Part shown: in pieces, positions 10,551 through 20,919 of the stretch
Numbering within the stretch: position 1 is the first letter of the stretch
Layout: every line of letters starts with the position of its first letter
Source: Acrasis kona
Taxonomy: Eukaryota > Heterolobosea > Eutetramitea > Acrasida > Acrasidae
Assembly: GCA_026419775.2 (NCBI GenBank)
Contig: JAOPGA020001893.1
Coordinates: forward strand, 1 to 64,000
Direction of reading: 5' to 3'
DNA length: 64,000 nucleotides
Translations under genes and position numbers: made by a program
Notes under the pieces: model-generated
What the model was told of the DNA's origin: nothing
The model's database searches: none
Seen by the model: only the letters and a program-made list of their open reading frames with translations

Positions 10551-10679
10551 TTGTCTTCTTGTCACTTTTTTATAAGTGACAAAAAGAAAATCAAACAGAT
10601 TGTAAAGATGTCAACATACACTTTAATAATTGGAGTAATCGGAGAAGAACAGGAGATGCTGTGGAAATAACAAAAAAAC

Positions 10680-11153
10680 ATGGGATCAAAGCTATTGATT
10701 TTAACATTCTTCGTGCTTTCTTGCATTAGTGTTTGTTCTTGCAGATTGAGTACTCACCTCTCCAACGATCTAGCCGCCAACAAAACTAAAGCAATCGAGG
10801 TCGTTGAGGCGTACGCTCGTCATTTGAACAATCATGACTGCGTTTCTTGGGTAAATTTGTTTGCAGAGGATGGGATCAAATATGATGAACCAGAGCCTTC
10901 AGTCGGACACAAAGGTCTTAAAGCATTCTGTGAAGGAATTTACGAAGAACTCCCTTCATTCTTCTACACTTTGACCGAAACCCCACTCGTCACAAGCAGC
11001 AAAGGATTACGTGTACTTTCAAAGTGGTTGATTGGAGCCGCAGACAAGAATGGCAAACCATTGGGACAGACCGGTATTGGATCATACATTATCAACAATG
11101 ATTTCAAGATCCAAGAGTGTACTGGATATGACGACATACCCCTTCCACAATAA
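10680..11153 (+). CDS. Secreted SnoaL/NTF2-like protein
   Basis: The single exon of 157 residues begins with a signal peptide (MGSKLLILTFFVLSCISVC). The mature part has the SnoaL/NTF2-like fold signature: VVEAYARHLNNHD, then FAEDGIKYDEPEPSVGHKG, then a strand-rich C-terminus. Proteins of this fold range from isomerases and polyketide cyclases to non-catalytic ligand binders, so no reaction is assigned. A secreted SnoaL-like protein is common in protist expansions. Its codon use looks like that of its neighbours. Confidence 0.75.
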   Translation: MGSKLLILTFFVLSCISVCSCRLSTHLSNDLAANKTKAIEVVEAYARHLNNHDCVSWVNLFAEDGIKYDEPEPSVGHKGLKAFCEGIYEELPSFFYTLTETPLVTSSKGLRVLSKWLIGAADKNGKPLGQTGIGSYIINNDFKIQECTGYDDIPLPQ

Positions 11154-11223
11154 ACTTTTGATTTACATTCAAACAGTCTGTGCTTTGATTCAATTACAAT
11201 TCCAATCTCTGAGTTTGTTCGTT

Positions 11224-11578
11224 ATGGGCGATGATGGCCCACAATACTTGAAAGTTTCAGAATTAAAACAGACAGTGACTAACAAACCATAAAAACCATC
11301 TCCTTTCTCCACTATAAGAATAAGTACCTTCAACGACAGTATAAGTGGAAGAAAATACAGATATATTGAGGGTTCAGCAATTGAGGGCAGCCTATTGTAA
11401 TAAAGTTGTATCGTTTAAGACTTGTGATGAGGTATTTTTTAGCACTCTAGAAACGCTAAACAAAGGTTGTGGACATTGTTTTACAGTTGCAAGAAGTGTG
11501 CAACCTCTTTGTTCGTCTTTCACAGAACATGAAAATCATGTGTTACAACAAATAAAGCCAATCAACCAACCGAAATAA
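11224..11578 (+). CDS. Possible small Cys-containing protein, structure unresolved
   Basis: An ATG at 11224 opens a short frame (MGDDGPQYLKVSELKQT) with a GT donor after ACA. An open frame at 11346-11578 encodes a protein-like stretch with VVSFKTCDEVF and NKGCGHCFTVARSVQPLC, ending QPK and TAA. No donor/acceptor pair I tried joins the two in frame, and the downstream frame has no ATG of its own. The spaced cysteines hint at a small metal-binding or intermembrane-space protein, but they do not fit a CX9C pattern. It may be a real small gene with a base error, or noise. Confidence 0.3.
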
Positions 11579-11621
11579 AAATTCGAAATTGTGAAAAAAA
11601 GTCGCAAATATATCACAGACT

Positions 11622-12113
11622 ATGACTCTACCAGCCGAATACACTCAAGTACGAACATTTTTTATGAACCAACGATGTTAAAACATGACAAGTCATGTAA
11701 TATCATCGTTGGTTTTATGTGAACAATTACCAACACTTTAATAGGAAAAGGTCGAGAGCTTGGCATGCGTATACGCTGCATTAATTTTGCACGATGAGAA
11801 GATTGCCATTACCGTACGTGGTACTTTTATTTTATAATCTTACTTTTTTTAGGGTGATGCTATCAAAAGTCTCGTAGCTGCCGCTAATGTTAAGGTCGCT
11901 CCATACTGGCCAGGCTTATTCGCCAAGGCTTTGGCTGGAAAGGACGTATCCGCACTTCTTGCCAACGTTGGAGGTGGATCCTCAGGCGCACCAGCTGCAG
12001 GTTCATCCGGTTCAGCACCAGCCGCCGCTGCCGAAGAGAAGAAGGAAGAGAAGAAGAAGGTCGAATCTGAATCAGAAAGCGAGGAAGAGATGGGCTTCGG
12101 TGGATTGTTCTAA
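11622..12113 (+). CDS. RPLP1: 60S acidic ribosomal protein P1
   Basis: Exons 11622-11648, 11745-11813 and 11853-12113 join in frame to 118 residues. The protein has the P1 helical domain ([20 protein letters not shown] and [15 protein letters not shown]), an Ala/Gly hinge, a Lys/Glu-rich stretch and the conserved acidic end [11 protein letters not shown]1/P2 heterodimers form the ribosomal stalk that recruits elongation factors. Intron 1 (96 nt) is about twice the usual length here and contains a perfect-stem hairpin. Intron 2 is 39 nt. Confidence 0.95.
11667..11714. other. Two-tier hairpin inside intron 1 of the P1 gene
   Basis: The segment folds as an 11-bp outer stem (AACCAACGATG with CATCGTTGGTT). 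A small 5x5 internal loop follows, then a 7-nt inner inverted repeat (ACATGAC/GTCATGT). It fills half of an unusually long intron of a ribosomal protein gene, a typical place for intronic small RNAs. I see no snoRNA C/D boxes or H/ACA layout, so it may instead help pair the splice sites. Confidence 0.6.
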
Positions 12114-12390
12114 ATCATAAAATACAAATTAAATCGTTATTGTTACATAGTGTGACTTTTTTTATTGTACAATAATATCATGTCAATTCGTAATTACAAG
12201 TTCATTCATCATGTGGGGCACTTTACTGTACCACACATTGGAATGTTGGAAGTTTTGCATGTTTGCTCTAGGTCTAAATTGCATTAACCTCACTAGTGTT
12301 ATTAATAACAAACAGTCACACGAATCATCAAATTCTTTTTGTTTTCATATTTTGTTGTTTGTTGAGGTGTAGCGCCTTTTTGTTATTACA

Positions 12391-14730
12391 ATGGAGCATG
12401 ACCTAGCAGATTTGGTAGACAGATTACCTCAACCATATCGCTCCATAAATCACATTGTGCAAAACATATTAGCTCGCGTTGACGATTATATTGAGGACTC
12501 AGAGAAGAGGAAGTTAGAATTAATACAAAGCGGAAAGCTAAGGCAAATAGGAAACTTGACATGCCCATCAAGCAAAATCTTGCGAAAAAGTGATCTTGTG
12601 CCTGGAGAATCCTTCTTCAAGAATACACCTGTCGCGACCGACACAAAGCCCTCTACCGCGAAAGGAGGAAAGAAGGCTGCAAAACCTCAAGAGGAAAAGG
12701 TTATAGTAACTCCATTCGAACCAGAGAATATTCAAGATTACTGCTTCAACAGTGTTGGAGACCTGTGCTTTTGTATAACTAATAACAAATACCTAATAGT
12801 GGCAGATGTATCATCATACATTTATGGCTCAGATGCGCCCAAGAGGGGAGTTAAAATATTAGCTTGTGACAAAGTGCTTCAAATTATACCCGAGGAAATT
12901 GTTCCAGATGACAAACAGCCAGATGTTGTTCCAGAGCCAGTTGCTAGAAAAAACTCAAAGGATATGCGAAGCACTGAATCGCCATCCCCTCAAAAACAAA
13001 ACAGTAAAGCAGCAATAAAAGTGGCACCGAAAAGAAGCTCTACAAGATCGAGTTCTAGATCCTCAGTGTTTGAAGAACCTCAGTATTTACCCATCCACAA
13101 AATTGTGGTGCACGAATTAAATGACATCAATGGCTGTATTCAGGGGTATCTAATGTTTGTAGCGTGCATCCAAAAACCAGTCCTACAGGTTTACTACTAC
13201 AACACTTCAATATCTCAGGATATAGAAAATAAAACAAATTCTGATGAGGTGCCTAGAGAGGTACTCAAATTAGTGACGTCTGTGTCTTTGTCGAAACATC
13301 TTAATAAATTTTCAACAAAGCCTGTTCGTGATACTCTCCAATTTATTATGAACGGTTATTGTGTGTCTGACGACGGGAGATATCTTTGTGTTAGTTTAGG
13401 ACGATGTAGTATTGATGCCTCTGCAGTTTTGTTTAAATTGCCGGTCATCAGTAATCTACAGTCCAGTAATTTTAAGGTACCTGATTTAGAGTGTGCATTA
13501 GTGGTCGGTACACCGGTAAATACACCGGAGGGGGACGAGCGCATTAACAAGAACAACTGCAACGTCATGTTTATAAAGAACACAGAACTAATAAAGGAGA
13601 CTGCAAACATGAATCAATTATTCCAGATATCAAAAGTTCCCAAGAGCGAACAATCGACCCTAATCGTGAGAGAATTATTGGTGTGGTGGGATGGATGTAA
13701 CATCATGCGGAGGTACAAGCTTACTCAATTAGAACCTCAATCAAAAAAAGAGTGGTCTTTGTCAGAGAATATTAGTGTTTTGACAGTGGAGCCCCATCGC
13801 AATAATATCTACTGCACATGTATGGAGAACGGAAGCGTAGTTTTGTGGCAATCAAGGACTGGAACATCAGTGACTTTTATGGATTCCCATAAAACAAGAG
13901 TCGAGCAGGCACTATTTTATCTTGACGAGAACCTGGTAACAATATCAGCGGACAGAGCGATTCATTGTTATGACGTCACGTCACAGCAGGTTTTATACAA
14001 AATCCATTGGTACGAGAGCCATCGTAGCGTGAGTTTATTCTGCTATAAAAACCTTCCGCTCTTTATTGTAACGACGGACAAGAATATCGATGCATACGAT
14101 ATGCGCAGCGGTGCGCCCATATCAACGCTTCGAGAAAGATCAAAGGATCACCCTACCAACGCAACCACCAAGATCTCAACGTTAGGAAAGGGAACAATCG
14201 CCATTGTGGACGGAATCTCGGATTACGACACGATCGACTGTCAACAATTCGAGTTTTTTCACACGGTGGACATTCTGCATCAAGCCTATCCCTTGTTAAA
14301 GGAAGAAACGATCGATTTGATAGAAAAGAGTAGAATGGAACAAGTCATGACCTCGGTGGGTGTTTATTTAAAGAATACGCCACATGAAAAAAGAAATACG
14401 CGGGAGGGCATTCAGGTCGTTTTTGGAGGGACGTCTAATCCCTTCTCCCGCTCGCCATCGCGACTGACGACCTCTCATCACCAGTCACAGTCACCAACAT
14501 TGACCGAATCAACGTTCGACCATAACAATACGGTCATGACCCTATCCACGCTAAAGGATCGCAACGATCAGAACAGAAGCAGCACGAACAGCAGCAGCCA
14601 TTCCATAGATACGCAGTGGATGCGCATAAGTAGGACTAAGCAGTATATCGAGGACACTCGAACAGATAGAAAGAATAGATTATCTTCAAGTTTGAGAACA
14701 ATCGATACAAAGTCAACGAATAGAAAATAA
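12391..14730 (+). CDS. WDR93-like WD/propeller protein
   Basis: This is one exon of 779 residues. The helical N-terminus (LVDRLPQPYRSINHIVQNIL) is followed by a basic Lys/Pro linker, then a Ser-rich insert (about residues 185-225). A propeller region follows from about 225 to 650, with strands such as IYCTCMENGSVVLWQSRTG and NLVTISADRAIHCYDV. The C-terminal tail is disordered, Ser/Thr-rich and basic. The N-terminus plus propeller resembles WDR93 (CFAP297), an axonemal protein of motile cilia. That link is from memory and moderate. A 277-base spacer separates it from the P1 gene. Confidence 0.55.
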   Translation: MEHDLADLVDRLPQPYRSINHIVQNILARVDDYIEDSEKRKLELIQSGKLRQIGNLTCPSSKILRKSDLVPGESFFKNTPVATDTKPSTAKGGKKAAKPQEEKVIVTPFEPENIQDYCFNSVGDLCFCITNNKYLIVADVSSYIYGSDAPKRGVKILACDKVLQIIPEEIVPDDKQPDVVPEPVARKNSKDMRSTESPSPQKQNSKAAIKVAPKRSSTRSSSRSSVFEEPQYLPIHKIVVHELNDINGCIQGYLMFVACIQKPVLQVYYYNTSISQDIENKTNSDEVPREVLKLVTSVSLSKHLNKFSTKPVRDTLQFIMNGYCVSDDGRYLCVSLGRCSIDASAVLFKLPVISNLQSSNFKVPDLECALVVGTPVNTPEGDERINKNNCNVMFIKNTELIKETANMNQLFQISKVPKSEQSTLIVRELLVWWDGCNIMRRYKLTQLEPQSKKEWSLSENISVLTVEPHRNNIYCTCMENGSVVLWQSRTGTSVTFMDSHKTRVEQALFYLDENLVTISADRAIHCYDVTSQQVLYKIHWYESHRSVSLFCYKNLPLFIVTTDKNIDAYDMRSGAPISTLRERSKDHPTNATTKISTLGKGTIAIVDGISDYDTIDCQQFEFFHTVDILHQAYPLLKEETIDLIEKSRMEQVMTSVGVYLKNTPHEKRNTREGIQVVFGGTSNPFSRSPSRLTTSHHQSQSPTLTESTFDHNNTVMTLSTLKDRNDQNRSSTNSSSHSIDTQWMRISRTKQYIEDTRTDRKNRLSSSLRTIDTKSTNRK

Positions 14731-14792
14731 AATCCAAATTCATCATCAACAATCCACATATTCCAAAATCCGCATTCCATCTAGACGTTTAT

Positions 14793-15685
14793 TCATGGGT
14801 AACGACGACGAGGTGAAGGGCTTCTTTGGAAGTTTGGTGGTGTTCTTGAACGACCTGTCGTTTCACATGGTGTCAACATTAAAATGTACATGACGAAAAC
14901 TTACGTGGAGATGGGGATCTGCTGTGCCTTCTTCTTGGTGGTGGAGATCTGCTTCTTGGGACTTCTCGATCCTCTTCTCGAATAGGGACTGTACCTTCCG
15001 CCTCTGTAATCTCCTCTATAGTCTCCTCCGTATCCACCACGATCTCTGTAACTGTCGTACATTGGGTATCCGCGATCTCTGTAGTTATCGTATGGGGCGC
15101 CGCCATATCCTCCTCCGCGTGGGTATGGTGCGTATCCACCTCCGTATCCTCCGCCGCCATGATAATCTCCTGTTCTTCCTCCGTATCCGCGCGACTGTCT
15201 TCTTGGTCTGTCCTCGCCGAGCTGTCTCTTCTTGTCTTTACCCAAGTCCCAATCCAGTCTTAGTTTTCTTCCATAAAGTTCGTATTGGTCGAAACTATAA
15301 CTGTTTAGTATTAACAAAGGGCAATGTACTTTTTGAACGCTTGCTCTGCGTCGGCTCTTTCTTCATACTCTACAAAACCGTATCCGCAGCTGCTTCCAGT
15401 TCTTGGGTTGTATCCTACCTTGACGGCGGCTACTTTACCGTGTTTACTGAAAATGTCCTCAAGCTCCTTATCTCTAATATTGAATGGTAGATTTCCTACA
15501 AACAATGTAGTGCTTTTGGCAATTGCCCTTTTAAAAAGTCAGTTGAGAAGTCGCGCGGAAACGTACTCTTCTTTGGATGGGTGAGACTCGTTTCTAGCAG
15601 GGCTTGGGGAGCGCTGTCTGCTACGGTCGGGTGACCCTTCACGTCTATAGGTTGGTGGTGACCTTTGTTCCGCTGGTCTTTCCAT
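14793..15685 (-). CDS. SR-family splicing factor (RRM plus Gly/Tyr and RS tails)
   Basis: Exons are 15567-15685, 15330-15512, 14995-15294, 14905-14954 and 14793-14854. They sum to 714 nt, or 237 residues. A short RS leader (RSPPTYRREGSPDRSRQRSP) precedes one RRM with RNP2 LFVGNL and RNP1 SCGYGFVEY. A Gly/Arg/Tyr-rich region and a C-terminal RS segment (SRSPPPRRRHSRSPSPR, then RRYP) follow. The 40-nt intron 14955-14994 is needed to bring the RS tail into frame. If it is retained, translation stops early near 14903. SR proteins bind exonic enhancers and recruit U1 and U2AF. Confidence 0.75.
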
Positions 15686-15826
15686 TGCTTCTTTTTAACA
15701 CTAATATTAAAATAGTACGAGTTGACCAGTTTTAAACAGAAAATTATATTTATTGTCACAAAGCTTCAAAAGACATCATTGCCTGAAGGCATTCAAAAAG
15801 AAAATACAGCTCAAAGAGAACAAAAT

Positions 15827-16072
15827 ATGACATTGCAAAAGAAGCTCGAAGATACTCAAAACCGTACCAATGATCTTTGGAGAAAAAGAATTGCTCTTGT
15901 TCAGGCATCTCACAAAAGAGAAGAGAAGATTGTCGCCCAGACAGCGAAAGAAGAATTACAACTATTAACGACACCAAATCGCGTGGCACTAACCGAAGAA
16001 GAAACTCAACGATGGGATCAAAATGTTAACCCGATTGTTTGCAGAGAACGAACAAGATTATTTATTACGTAG
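15827..16072 (+). CDS. Possible small coiled-coil protein
   Basis: ATG 15827 opens 81 codons (MTLQKKLEDTQNRTNDLWRKR), rich in Lys, Glu and Gln as in a coiled coil. The same frame is open upstream to about 15722 without an ATG. The stop overlaps the end of the convergent DEX1-like gene by 8 bases. It sits head-to-head with the SR gene. I do not recognise the family. Composition favours a real protein, but the evidence is thin. Confidence 0.4.
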   Translation: MTLQKKLEDTQNRTNDLWRKRIALVQASHKREEKIVAQTAKEELQLLTTPNRVALTEEETQRWDQNVNPIVCRERTRLFIT

Positions 16073-18561
16073 GAAGTTGATTCCTGCTACCAACCCAGCC
16101 AAACAGTACAATTGTTGCGCATGCAGTGAAAGGTATCACGATAATCCATTTAAACAAATTCAAAAATCCACTATTCAATGTGACCGAAAATGAATCTTTG
16201 AATAATTGTCCCCGATCGTTTTTCATGACGATGGAAACACTTGCCGACGAAAAAGGTTTGCTGGGTACATCAACGATGGCGACGTACGCTGAAAGTAAAT
16301 TTTAAAAATGCATCATCATGTAGGATTAACTTACTTCCTGGTTTTTCGTAACGTTTCGTAAACGCGTCGGCAGTTTGTCCCTTGGAACGAACTTTAATGT
16401 CAACTTGGTATGACCTTGGAACATGTGATGGCATTTTTCTGTTATCGACAATTTCAAACTCTACGCTCATCTTGCTTCCGATAACGTCCCTAAAGCCTCT
16501 CGAACCTATCGATGTTATGAATTGATTTTTCGGTTACGTACCTAATGTAGCATGTATGCCATGGTACTCATCTCGTGTCAAGTAACCATGATGTTCTCTC
16601 ACCTTCATGGGATGGTAAGGTACTTGTGTTCCTAAATTGTAAACGTTTCCGTTCATGGTGGTGACTAGTAATTCTAATTTTCCATCATGGTTGAGATCGC
16701 TGACTAGTACTTGACTATATGAGTTTTCGCCAATGTCAATCTTATCGATACATCCCGTCGGTCCGTCAATCATGTATACGAATCCATCAAAGCTCGGTAC
16801 GATGATGGTCATCATGCCTTGATCCATCTTTAAGAGCGTGGCTTGTGAATGAATGGAATGACCCGTTCTATGATTGTTAGTTCGTGTTGATGAATGTAAA
16901 TTACTTGATGGGAAAGTGTTCAATGTCCTTGCCGTCACTTCCACTCACTGCGAAAATGGCTCCGCTGTTGGTTCCGATGATGAGGTCGAGTATTCCGTCA
17001 TTGTTGACGTCACCAACAGTCGGCGCCGTAGATGTGGACCCACTCAGTCTTCTCTCCCATATTGCATTTCCTTTTTCGTCAAAGCAAGCCAAGTTGGAAT
17101 TGTAGTCAACTGCACATATCTCAACGTTTCCGTCGTTGTTAATGTCCTCAGCGATGACTTGTGCTTGAATTTCGCCCATCATGACTGGAAAGTTGTGTTG
17201 GTACATTTCTCCTTTATCTGTGATTACGTAGATCCATCCTAGTGATGTTCCAATGATGATTTCCAAGTGACCATCAAGATCAAGATCGATGACTGTTGGT
17301 GACGAGTAAATGTAAGCTCTACGCATGACGCGCTCTGTTGTCATGTCCAAATCTATAATTGTTTAAAAAAAGTTTGCAAAGAGAACTCACGTATTTGCCA
17401 TTTGACTGTTCCTGTTTTTAATTCTACGCATACGATGCCACCTGCTATATAATCAGCAATGTTGACATCAATTGGTATGCTTCCAGCGTTGTTCATGTAC
17501 TTTTCTCTGAAAAGAATTAGTCAAGTATATTATAATAACAATGAATACCGGTCAAAGAAATAGGAAACTGGAAGAATCATTTCGTCGACGCCATCTCCAT
17601 CAATGTCAATAATTAAGGGAGTTGCTAATAAGTGTGCATCTACGTAAACCCATTCAGTTCCTGGTTTTGCTTCTTGTTCAACTCTTTTCTTTTGTTCTGC
17701 ATCATAGTTTTTTGGTTTGAAAATTGCTTCGTCGATGAACTCTTGGTGAGCGTTACCGAAAATCAGCTAATTGAAAATTGACTTGAAGTGAGAGTTGAAT
17801 TAATTTACCTTTAGTGAATCTCTTGCCTCTTTACTTAAGCTACCTTCTGTTCCTGCTGCAACCTCTTGTCTACTTTTCTTTTTTTCATCAACTTGAAGAA
17901 TCTTTCGATTTGAACCTTTGTTTGGTGTGTTCTGGTGGAGATTATACTGTAGGTCAACATCATCTCTGTCTTCTAAACCTCTGTGCCAGTGTTTATCAAC
18001 TTTCAACGGAGGTATCTTGATGGTATAATCAGACAATAAGCTGCCTGATGTGGAAAAGAATAATACTTCAGCATCAGCCGTGTACATGACAATTTCATCA
18101 ACCCCATTTGAATCAATGTCAAATGTAGTCGCGCTAGAATGCGAGACGAGGTTTGGGTGAATGAATGGAAATGAAGATTGATCGGAATGTTGAACACCAT
18201 TATCCCCACGCAAAACCTCAAGGTATCTAACAAAAGTGGGAACTATAATCTGCTTGTGATCATCATTTCTTAGATCTTCCACGATCGGTGTTTGATAGAT
18301 GGAAGAACCAAGCGTTGTAGTCCATGCTAAGTCAACATTTTTTTTACATTTACTTTGTGGATGAAATTTGGAAGCATCCTGTGAACTATAGGTTTTAGCA
18401 TTACTTCTATCAAATACTTACAAAATGACGTCCTCTACCGATATAATCCTTCTCTCCGAAAACTTATTCTTTTGAAGTTGTTCATTAGAAGATATTTTGT
18501 TCGCCTGAGATATAGCATAATTGACGATGAGAAGTAATATGATGGTCCCAGTTCTCCACAT
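16065..18561 (-). CDS. DEX1-like FG-GAP/VCBS-repeat membrane protein
   Basis: Translation starts at ATG 18561 with a signal peptide (MWRTGTIILLLIVNYAISQA). It runs through at least six short introns (for example 18379-18421, 17769-17810 and one near 17355) to TAA at 16067-16065. Integrin-alpha-type calcium-binding FG-GAP repeats are plain: DIDGDGVDEMI, DLDLDGHLEIIIG, DINNDGNVEICAV, DVNNDGILDLIIG and DLNHDGKLELLV. Phrases such as DAEVLFFSTSGSLLSDY and DKHWHRGLED match Arabidopsis DEX1. A C-terminal membrane span (FKWIIVIPFTACATIVLFGW) follows. DEX1 acts in pollen wall patterning; in a protist a role in cell-surface or cyst-wall assembly is only inference. Confidence 0.75.
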
Positions 18562-18598
18562 CTCTGTGTGTTGAACAAGAAATATTGTAAATATTAAT

Positions 18599-19636
18599 AT
18601 GAAGAAATCCAACACACACAACAAACAACAAATTGGATTACGGGCTTTTAAGGCCTACTATTCGAAACAGTTTGGGGAGGAGAGATGGAACTCTTTATAT
18701 AAATCACTTCATTTGCCAAAGAAACACAGCTGCCTTTTGAACAAATACAGCACGATTGTGACGAACAATCAAGATCTCGGACTACCTGCTGATGCTAAAC
18801 AAGTTGAATTTTTAACTTTACCTTGCTTGTCATGTGACGAAGAAATTTCACACCCATCAAGAGACGACTCAAACCTCGTGTTAAATTATTATGTTTTGGA
18901 CGCTGCTTCTGTAATGGCCATAGAAGCACTCGACATTCAACAGAAAGACAATGTTTTAGATTTATGTGCAGCACCTGGTGGTAAATCCATCGCGATAATG
19001 CAAAAGCTATCACTAGTAGAAGGCACACTCCAGTGCAACGAACTAGACAGTGCACGAAATGCAAAATTAAAGAGAATCATTACAGAATACGTACCATTCG
19101 CATACCAATCAAAAGTAAATGTCACAAGAAAGAGTGGATCTTTGGTGTTCAACTTTCCAAATAACTTTTACAATAAAATTCTTGTAGATGCACCTTGTAG
19201 TTCAGATAGACATCTTGTCCAAAATGCCGATGAAATGGCAAAATGGAAACCAAAGCTCACAGAGACCCTTGCATTGACGCAGTTGTCTTTATTAGTTTGT
19301 GCTATGGAGAAGGTAAAAGTTGGAGGTACAATCGTGTACGCAACTTGTTCCATAAGTGATGCTGAAAATGATGGAGTCATCGAAAAAGCTCTTGCCAACA
19401 AGAGAGGAGCGTCCTGTGTAGTTGTAACAAACGAACGAGAGTATGGTATCGGCGAGCCTACTAAACATGGTTGGATTGTTCTGCCAGATGACAAGAAAGA
19501 GCAGGGGTGGGGGCCATTGTTCTTTTGTGTTTTAAGACGCATCGAATCTGCTGTCAAAGAGGACGAGTTCAATGACAGTTCGAGCGATGAAGAAGAAGAA
19601 GGTGTTCAAAGTGACGATAGTGAAGAAAATAAATAA
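18599..19636 (+). CDS. NSUN3/4-type RNA cytosine-5 methyltransferase
   Basis: The gene is one exon of 345 residues. It has the SAM-binding motif DLCAAPGGKS, the motif IV region LVDAPCSSDRH with its cysteine, and the catalytic motif VYATCSIS. These place it in the NOL1/NOP2/Sun family. Sequence around the motifs (LQCNELDSARN) resembles NSUN3/NSUN4, which act on mitochondrial tRNA-Met and 12S rRNA. The N-terminus is basic with LRAFKAYYSKQFGEERW but has no classical presequence. The C-terminal tail is very acidic. It starts 38 bases from the divergent DEX1-like gene, so the two likely share a promoter region. Confidence 0.85.
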   Translation: MKKSNTHNKQQIGLRAFKAYYSKQFGEERWNSLYKSLHLPKKHSCLLNKYSTIVTNNQDLGLPADAKQVEFLTLPCLSCDEEISHPSRDDSNLVLNYYVLDAASVMAIEALDIQQKDNVLDLCAAPGGKSIAIMQKLSLVEGTLQCNELDSARNAKLKRIITEYVPFAYQSKVNVTRKSGSLVFNFPNNFYNKILVDAPCSSDRHLVQNADEMAKWKPKLTETLALTQLSLLVCAMEKVKVGGTIVYATCSISDAENDGVIEKALANKRGASCVVVTNEREYGIGEPTKHGWIVLPDDKKEQGWGPLFFCVLRRIESAVKEDEFNDSSSDEEEEGVQSDDSEENK

Positions 19637-19682
19637 AATTTAGTTATTATGACGTTCATGAGAATGCTTGTCCTGACAGCAA

Positions 19683-20838
19683 ATGAGGTCAACCTTCAAG
19701 ATCTTGACGAACCCTTCCTTGAATTTTCACACTATAAGAAAAATGAGCAGCATTAAGATATTTGAAGTATATCCAGACATTCCACAGGATCTTAAGGGAG
19801 CTAAAGTTATTGGCACACACAATGGTTTGTTCCACTGTGATGAATCACTAGCAGTTGCCATGCTTTCTCTAACTAATGAATTTAACAACTCGGTTGTTGT
19901 GAGGACACGTGATGAAAAAATTTTAGAAAAATGCGATGCTGTTGTTGATGTGGGTGCAGTTTATGATCCCTCTCGTCACCGTTACGATCACCATCAAAAT
20001 TCTTTCCAAGACGCACTTGATGAAACACAGAAAACTCGTCTCAGCAGTAGTGGATTAATTTATAAGCATTTCGGAAGGCAAATTATTGCTAAACTCCTCA
20101 AGGAGAGTAACATGGACAACTTGTGGCTTGACAAACTGTACGATCGCGTTTATACAAACTTTATGGAACACATTGATGCCATTGACAATGGTATCTCTGT
20201 AGCTGATGGAGAACTAAAATACAAAATCACAACCACACTCAGCAATAGAGTAGGTCGCTTGAATCCCTCATGGACAGTCAAGTCAACAAAAGAATTAGAA
20301 AATGAATCCTTTAAAAAGTAAGCTTACATACGTTGTCACATCTAACCTCTTAAGGGCAGTCAAACTTACTGGTGAAGAATTTGAAGATGTCATCAAAGGA
20401 TACATCAAAGAGTGGGTCCCGGCTAGAGCCATTGTACAGGAAGCATATGACAGCCACAGACTACTTGATGGTAGAGCCATACAATTTTCAGAGTTTTGTC
20501 CATGGAAGGAACATTTGTTCGACATTGAAGAGGAAAACAAAAATGAAGGTCACATTCTATACGCATTATTCCCAGATAACACCGGAGCCTGTAGAGTACA
20601 AGCAGTACCAGTCAAGGGTGGTGACTTTGAGAACAGAAAGCCATTACCTAAACCATGGAGGGGTCTAAGAGATCAAGAATTAAGTGAAAAGACTGGTATT
20701 GAGGGATGCGTATTTGTACATGCAAGTGGGTTTATAGGAGGTGCAAGAACATTAGAGGTTGCTTTAAAGATGGCAAAGGCGGCCGTAGCGTTCGAAGAAG
20801 AAGATGAACAGGAGAAGAAAAGACCAAAACTAGAATAA
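19683..20838 (+). CDS. MYG1: MYG1 exonuclease (GAMM1 family)
   Basis: Two exons (19683-20317, 20355-20838) are joined by a 37-nt intron in phase 2. The DHH-like catalytic core is clear: IGTHNGLFHCDE, VDVGAVYDPSRHRYDHHQ and EHIDAIDNGI. The C-terminal part carries PKPWRGLRD and CVFVHASGFIGG, as in MYG1. MYG1 is a 3'-5' RNA exonuclease of nucleolus and mitochondria. ATG 19683 gives a Lys/Arg/Ser leader suitable for mitochondrial import. The internal ATG 19743 (MSSIKIFEVYP) would give a cytosolic/nuclear form, so dual targeting by two starts is plausible. It follows the NSUN gene in the same direction. Confidence 0.92.
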
Positions 20839-20919
20839 ATGATTTCTTGAAAATTAGTTTGTTCTTGTTTTAAATTCATATGAAACTGAGTTTGAATAAA
20901 TCACAGTTTTATTTCACAT

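Noticed and set aside
10559-10582. 9-bp hairpin TTGTCACTT/AAGTGACAA resembling a terminator
   Set aside because: Short, with T/A-rich flanks common in this DNA, and no transcript end is expected for a bacterial-type terminator in a eukaryote.
16874-17242. Plus-strand frame of 122 codons opposite the DEX1-like gene
   Set aside because: It is a shadow of the FG-GAP repeats, whose periodic codons leave the complement open.
19168-19572. 134-codon minus-strand frame under the NSUN gene
   Set aside because: It lies wholly opposite the conserved methyltransferase motifs and has no conserved content of its own.
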